Positions 59,314 to 64,000 of a stretch of 64,000 nt of DNA are shown one piece after another. A program made the translations under genes and the position numbers. Positions within the stretch are counted from its first letter, which is position 1, and every line of letters starts with the position of its first letter. Source of the DNA: Hermatobates lingyangjiaoensis (taxonomy: Eukaryota > Arthropoda > Insecta > Hemiptera > Hermatobatidae); assembly GCA_026182355.1 (NCBI GenBank), contig JAPFBL010000171.1, positions 496,001-560,000 on the forward strand, read 5' to 3'. Under the pieces are notes generated by a model. That model saw only the letters and a program-made list of their open reading frames with translations. It did not search any database and was not told the DNA's origin.

Positions 59314-59475
59314 CTTGTTTCGGTTGGTGGATGCATTCACTCCTACACTCCTTCGTTCCTTCCTTTTCTTTTTCCCCTCTCCTGAAGACGGCAAGAGAGC
59401 CGAAATGATCGAGAATCCCGAGCTTTGGTTCTCTTTTTTTGTTTTTTGTATTTTCTAGTTGTAACTTTTTAATTT

Positions 59476-59506
<31 letters not shown>

Positions 59507-59511
59507 GATCA
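59314..59511 (+). mobile_element. Penelope-like terminus between (TA)n tracts
   Basis: Begins after (TA)n, contains a pyrimidine-rich run, a ribozyme-like core (59,382-59,411), then TTTTTGTATTTTCTAGTTG and another (TA)n at 59,476-59,507. Confidence 0.6.
59382..59411 (+). ncRNA. hammerhead-ribozyme-like motif, variant
   Basis: CTGAAGA, extra C, GGC/GCC helix II with loop AAGAGA, GAA. The next block is AUGAU-C, which is not self-complementary, so helix III is imperfect. Otherwise like the 40,684 copy. Confidence 0.45.
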
Positions 59512-59900
59512 AACCACAATATGAAATGGGAAAACAAGACTAAGATCTTTCAACCGTTACAAGAGGTCTTCTTCAAAGTCAAAAACCCAACTGAAACACT
59601 AGATGCAGAAAACATCTGATGAGGGGTTGAGAAGAGTGATATTTTAAAAGGGTGAAAGCGCAGGAAAGGACTAATGTCCAGAAAGGGATGCTCGGGGAAA
59701 CAAACCCCATATATACTTGTTAAGCTGGTTGATTGATGTCTCTAGAATTGTTGGTAACCCTGAATGTTTTTAACAATGAAGAAATCTTCATCTGTTTAAT
59801 CATTCCACTAATCAAAACTTCATTCAATTTATAATTTTTCTTCCTCTCTGGTGATGTTGTGACAAAAGGCCTTAGAGCATCGTTTCAAAATTAGTTTCAT
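59512..59900. mobile_element. family C terminus and 3' untranslated remnant
   Basis: The minus-strand family C unit (59,512-59,600) has its core at 59,542-59,577. Later, plus-strand AAAGGCCTTAGAGCATCG (about 59,865-59,885) matches the untranslated region after the 10.6 kb endonuclease. The DNA between is not clearly assigned. Confidence 0.5.
59542..59577 (-). ncRNA. hammerhead-ribozyme-like motif, family C, mutated
   Basis: TTGAAGA replaces CTGACGA. Helix II GACC/GGTT, GAA, AGAUCU and U are kept. The core change at position 3 makes cleavage doubtful. Confidence 0.4.
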
Positions 59901-60044
59901 TATGGTAAATTAATCCATCCATTGCATCGTTGTCTTTTGATTATTATTCATATTTTATTATTATTATTATATATATATATAATGAAACGAAACAGTCCAT
60001 TGGAATTTTAATAATAATTTTAATGAAAGTAATACAATGATAGA

Positions 60045-60235
60045 CACAAACATGACTCAATTCTATAGTTCGACAATTGTCGTCCACTGGACTCGAAGAG
60101 TGCTCTATGGAGGCAGGTCAGTAACTCTAGACCCTACCTCCATGCGGGACTCTTCACCGACTGACAACAATTGTCAAACTACACAAGTAAGTCATTCCTG
60201 TATCTATCTTTGTGTTACATTCGTTGCAATTTTTA
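60045..60235. mobile_element. Penelope-like foldback with decayed cores
   Basis: Left 60,068-60,118 and right 60,131-60,180 are diverged inverted copies (GTTCGACAATTGTCGTC against GACAACAATTGTCAAAC; TGGAGGCAGG against CCTACCTCCA). The right side continues like the 7.7 kb fragment. (TA)n is at 59,970-59,981 on the left; TA-rich DNA follows on the right. Confidence 0.55.
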
Positions 60236-60402
60236 TATATTTATACAAGTAATATATAAATACAAATTGAACTAAATATAATGAATGCAAATGAATACTT
60301 ATTTTAATGTAAATAATTATTACACTATTATACTTGTAGTAGAGTTGCAATAATTAAAGAAAAAATTGAAACATATTAAAAAATCATAATATGATTTTTC
60401 TT

Positions 60403-60650
60403 CCTGCAATGAAATACATAATATTATCTCCTTTAATTATTTAATACTAAATTGAGGCTCTTATATCAGAAAAAAAACTTACTTAACTGTTAACTGAAAG
60501 TGCATACTAAATGTACTAACTACAAGGTATTCAGCTTGTAGTTAGTACATTTAGTATGCACTTTCAGTTAAGTAATTTTTTTTCTGATATAAGAGCCTCA
60601 ATTTAGTATTAAATAATTAAAGGAGATAATATTATGTATTTCATTGCAGG
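60403..60650. repeat. palindrome of about 120 bp arms ending at a splice acceptor
   Basis: Arms of about 120 bp, 60,403-60,526 and 60,535-60,650, are nearly perfect inverted copies around an 8 bp spacer; the left arm has a small extra TTAACTG-type duplication. No ribozyme-like core or (TA)n edge is present, unlike the PLE foldbacks. The outer edge of the right arm coincides with the TTTCATTGCAG acceptor of the next candidate exon. Confidence 0.8.
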
Positions 60651-60721
60651 CGCACGGCGATTAGGGTCGAAACTGTTTCAGCTTCTCAAAAGCCAAAACT
60701 GCGGCTTTCCAACACTTACTG
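60650..60721 (+). CDS. candidate internal exon of an unidentified host gene
   Basis: A 72 nt segment, far more G+C-rich than its flanks, lies between a good acceptor (TATTTCATTGCAG) and a donor (ACTTACTG|GTATGT). Two frames are open; the one with phase 2 entry reads ARRLGSKLFQLL, then KSQNCGFPTLT, and looks protein-like. The family is not recognised. No second exon was found in the remaining 3.3 kb, so the gene, if real, has long introns or continues outside. Confidence 0.35.
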
Positions 60722-63107
60722 GTATGTCAATAGTACTTAGTGTTAGCTTGTGTAATCTAAGTACTAACCACATCATATCATACTGAGCGTTGTGATTTAA
60801 TCTATGCCTAGTTATGCGTTTATGGTAATCTAACGTTATAATGTCATTAGTGGCTATGTCTATCTGGATTTATGAAATGAATTTAAGATTGAATATTTTA
60901 TTTAAACTGCAAAGCTATATATCATTTGAACCAATCATATTATGATTGTAATGATAAATGCATCGTCATAGCATTTCTGCAACAGAGATATCCTTTGAAA
61001 AATATGATTAATTATCACATGGTGCATTAAACACATCAAATACTAAGTAAACTTTAAACAATCGGGAATATTTTATTCTGAAATATATCCAAATTATATT
61101 TGTAGCATTGCAAGAAAGTAATTTATATTATATCAATAATTAACATTTTTTTCTTACAAAACAATAACCAAATTTATGAGGGTTATGATTTCATCTCATC
61201 ATTTTTAATAAGATCTTAAGAAATAAATGTAGGCTAAACTGTATCAGCCATATAAAAATGGTTTAAGAGCAGCATTAATGACCATTTAAATGTTGTATAC
61301 AAATTCAATCCATAAAATATTTACCTAAATATGAATACAAAACATATTGTATGGTCGAATAAATGAAATATGTTAAAAAAATGAAGAAAATGGCATACGC
61401 TAGAACTGTAAATATATAAATATACCCTTACACAAAATTTAATGAATAAGAAAATTAACCAGTGAACGCACTTGTAACAAAGCTATCATAACGAATGAAG
61501 CCAGGTTTCGCAATGTTTGATGACATTAAAACATTAACTGATATTTTCAGTACAAAATTTCTGATTTTCAACCGTAAAATTAAGAGCAGTTTTAAATTAG
61601 CACTCAATTTGGCATACCGAAGATAATGTACAATTATCAAGTTCCATATTATTAAAATTACATTAAGACATAGACTTCAAAAAACCATATTCGTCAATAT
61701 GTTGAAATAAATGTTCTTCATAAATTGTATACTTTACTTATATTAGAGTGAAACAATAGAGGTGCCTTAAAAAAGTGCAGTTTATAATATGAATAGTCCA
61801 ACCAAATAGTCACCCAGTTTCTGTAAAGAGCGGTATATAATTTGTTAAATATTATAAAAAAATATATTTGCTAGTTTACCACACCAAGAACTACAGAACT
61901 GATATGGTGATTACCAAAGATACAATGAAATATAGACCCTCCATAAATCACATTCAAGTAGTTTATTTACGGGTTCAGCTATCTTAAAACATGTGAAATA
62001 TTGGTAAATACTATGTTTTTTTAAAACATATGTTCTATGCAATTAATATAATTTTTGGGTCAAAAGAAGAAAAAAATATTTGTGTGATAAAAAACGGAAA
62101 GTATTTTTTTTAATTTTAGTGGTAAAAAAATGCGTGCACCATAAATTAAGATAATATCACACTTGTATATATTATAATAATAACACAAGTATACTTATAA
62201 ATATCGTCGTAGCGTAATTATACATGGACCCCAATATATAATCTTGATTTGTATGTCATATATTATTTCAGTATTTCATCACTACTACTACATCTGATGT
62301 ACTACTAATGTAATGTAATCATTTTTTCTTATCACAAGACAAGTGCTATCAGGAAAATTAGGCTGAATTTTCCCGCACAGCATTTGAAATAATGGGATAA
62401 AAAGTTTATATATTATTTAGTTGTACAATCCGTAATTGAAACACATTTACGATTAATAATATTTTAGCGATTAAACTCTCCCTTTCCTTATTAACCCCTT
62501 CTCGCAATGCTTATGATTTCACTGATTTTAAAACTAGCAAAAATGTAAACCATAAAATGACAGGAAATAAAAGAAACACAACTCTGTACAAAAGTTAATG
62601 CATTTAACACATGAAATGTACTTATATTAGTGGCTCAGATTTTTTTTCAGAAAATTCATTACAAAATTCTGAGCTTATTTTCATAGAACGGGATACATTT
62701 GTGGTCATTTTCTGTCTCATCTTTTAATGTGTAACCAAGATTGTTCAATGTTAAAGCAATTGTAAGTAAATTTTGTTAAATTATTATGCAAAACTGAATT
62801 TTTTTTTTAGTTAAACTTTAAAAAAGGGTGTGTGATTCTTTGATAATATCATTTGCATAATAATAAAAAAATTTCAGCTTTGTGGTGATAGTAGTTCAGA
62901 CGAGAAAGAAATTATTCAGAAGCATATAATAGGAAATCAGACATTTCGTGAGTAAATATTACCCAAAAAGAATACAAGTCAGCAGGATTCTAAGGGTATT
63001 GGTGGTATATCAATATGATCGATGAGATATAAGTTCTTCTTGATACACTGCCACCTACCACGTCATACACCATATATCATTAGAGATAAATTAAAAATAG
63101 ACTCGGT
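60722..63107. other. AT-rich DNA, nothing recognised
   Basis: No credible gene or element. The minus-strand frame at 61,455-61,640 has no motif. Confidence 0.5.
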
Positions 63108-63149
63108 CTATTTGCGTAAACGGAAACAAAGGTCCGTTTACGCAAATAG
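63108..63149. repeat. perfect 17 bp-arm palindrome
   Basis: Arms 63,108-63,124 and 63,133-63,149 (CTATTTGCGTAAACGGA and its complement) with an 8 base spacer. Confidence 0.85.
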
Positions 63150-63436
63150 TTTACTTTTCAAAATCTTGAACAGTCGAAATCTGGAATTCATAATTTTTAT
63201 TATTAATACACTTCACTTAGTTATGTAAAAATGGATTAAATTGAAAAAATAAAAAAAAAGTTTATTCTCGTAATTACATGAAATGAATTTAAAAATAGAT
63301 TTAGATGCCAGTCCTTACCTAAAAATTAAAAAAATTAAATCATTAGTTGTGCAATCCGTAATTGTGTGTTATTTATTCATTCTGAGGTAAAATGGATAAA
63401 CCAACAAAAGTCTCCACACAAATGAAGTTTTATTCA

Positions 63437-63468
63437 ACGAGATTCGAACACTTTGTGTTCATCATCAG
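63437..63468 (-). ncRNA. damaged hammerhead-like motif, left arm
   Basis: CTGATGA and the GAACAC/GTGTTC helix II are intact, but GAA-ACGCGU has become GAA-TCTCGT, destroying the palindromic helix III. Likely inactive. Confidence 0.5.
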
Positions 63469-63741
63469 GAAGACACTATAATACAAATTATATCTAATTA
63501 GTTACAAAAATTAGAGTGAAATAATAAAATTCAATTAAGAGAATTCAAGACATACCCAAGGATGTGGTACTGACGGGTTGGTCCAGTGAACACAACGGAT
63601 TTGTTTCCTACTAGTTGTGTTCACTGGACCAACCCGTCAGTACCACATCCTTGGGTATGTCTTGAATTCTCTTAATTGAATTTTATTATTTCACTCTAAT
63701 TTTTGTAACTAATTAGATATAATTTGTATTATAGTGTCTTC

Positions 63742-63773
63742 CTGATGATGAACACAAAGTGTTCGAATCTCGT
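63742..63773 (+). ncRNA. damaged hammerhead-like motif, right arm
   Basis: Carries exactly the same helix III substitutions as the left arm, while the 15.2 and 48.0 kb copies are intact. Confidence 0.5.
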
Positions 63774-64000
63774 TGAATAAAACTTCATTTGTGTGGAGAC
63801 TTTTGTTGGTTTATCCATTTTGCCTCAGAATAAAAAATTTAAATCAATTGTTCTTGGAAATCATGACATCCCGCCATATAGCACGGGTTTCTTAGCGCAC
63901 CCGAAATGTAGATATTCACCATGATTTGAAAATAGAATCCAGAGATAGTTAGATCACCCGACTGAATACTAATGAAGACAACAAACTACATACTCATCCA

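Larger units (their letters stand above)
63339..63831. mobile_element. Penelope-like family D palindrome, 217 bp arms
   Basis: Arms 63,380-63,596 and 63,614-63,831 are almost identical inverted copies around a 17 bp spacer. From the centre outward: the GGGTTGGTCC hairpin, TACCACATCCTTGGG, an A/T-rich segment, a ribozyme-like core, then GTGTGGAGAC to CTCAGAAT. I noticed only one difference (GGTAAAATGG against GGCAAAATGG). The left side continues with TTAGTTGTGCAATCCG, shared with 15.15 kb. Confidence 0.85.

Overview
The window is AT-rich eukaryotic DNA, almost certainly from an invertebrate animal. It has no compact operon-like coding. It is dominated by retroelement debris: several families of Penelope-like elements (PLEs) with GIY-YIG endonucleases, a Ty3/gypsy LTR retrotransposon primed by tRNA-Phe, SINEs with a tRNA-type B box, and many (TA)n tracts. 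I cannot name the species.

Layout. 1-2.9 kb is plain AT-rich DNA with a (CA)n tract. 2.9-5.7 kb is a pile of PLE fragments, including a 1.3 kb foldback that carries a GIY-YIG domain. 7.4-11.9 kb holds more PLE pieces, a decayed reverse transcriptase/endonuclease copy (9.6-10.6 kb) and a train of three small foldbacks separated by (TA)n. 12-37.7 kb is mostly unannotatable DNA with islands: a MITE-like element (14.5 kb), a PLE terminus (15.2 kb), a 1.9 kb element with about 375 bp inverted arms (16.2-18.1 kb), a candidate host exon on the minus strand (20.3 kb), another PLE terminus (23 kb) and a SINE (30.3 kb). 37.8-41 kb is the PLE core: a 1.1 kb near-perfect palindrome followed by a PLE with an intact 471-codon RT/GIY-YIG frame. 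41.2-46.4 kb is a 5.1 kb gypsy element on the minus strand with 174 bp LTRs differing at one position. 47-64 kb returns to PLE debris, a SINE with a tandemly repeated core, two more palindromes (60.5 and 63.6 kb) and a candidate exon at 60.65 kb.

Main observation. Nearly every PLE terminus carries a hammerhead-ribozyme-like core: CUGANGA, then helix II, then GAA, then a self-complementary A...U block acting as a loopless helix III, then the cleavage-site base. The flanks of several copies can also pair as helix I. Most of these termini sit in head-to-head inverted (foldback) arrangements bordered by (TA)n, or in one case by a 14 bp target duplication. At 63.6 kb the two arms share the same ribozyme-damaging substitutions, which argues that the inverted form is made as a unit. 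I read this as a population of self-cleaving foldback retroelements made by PLE machinery.

Host genes are hardly visible: two short segments with good splice sites and open frames (20,252-20,358 minus; 60,650-60,721 plus) and one weak candidate (54.6 kb). No tRNA or rRNA genes and no CRISPR arrays were seen.
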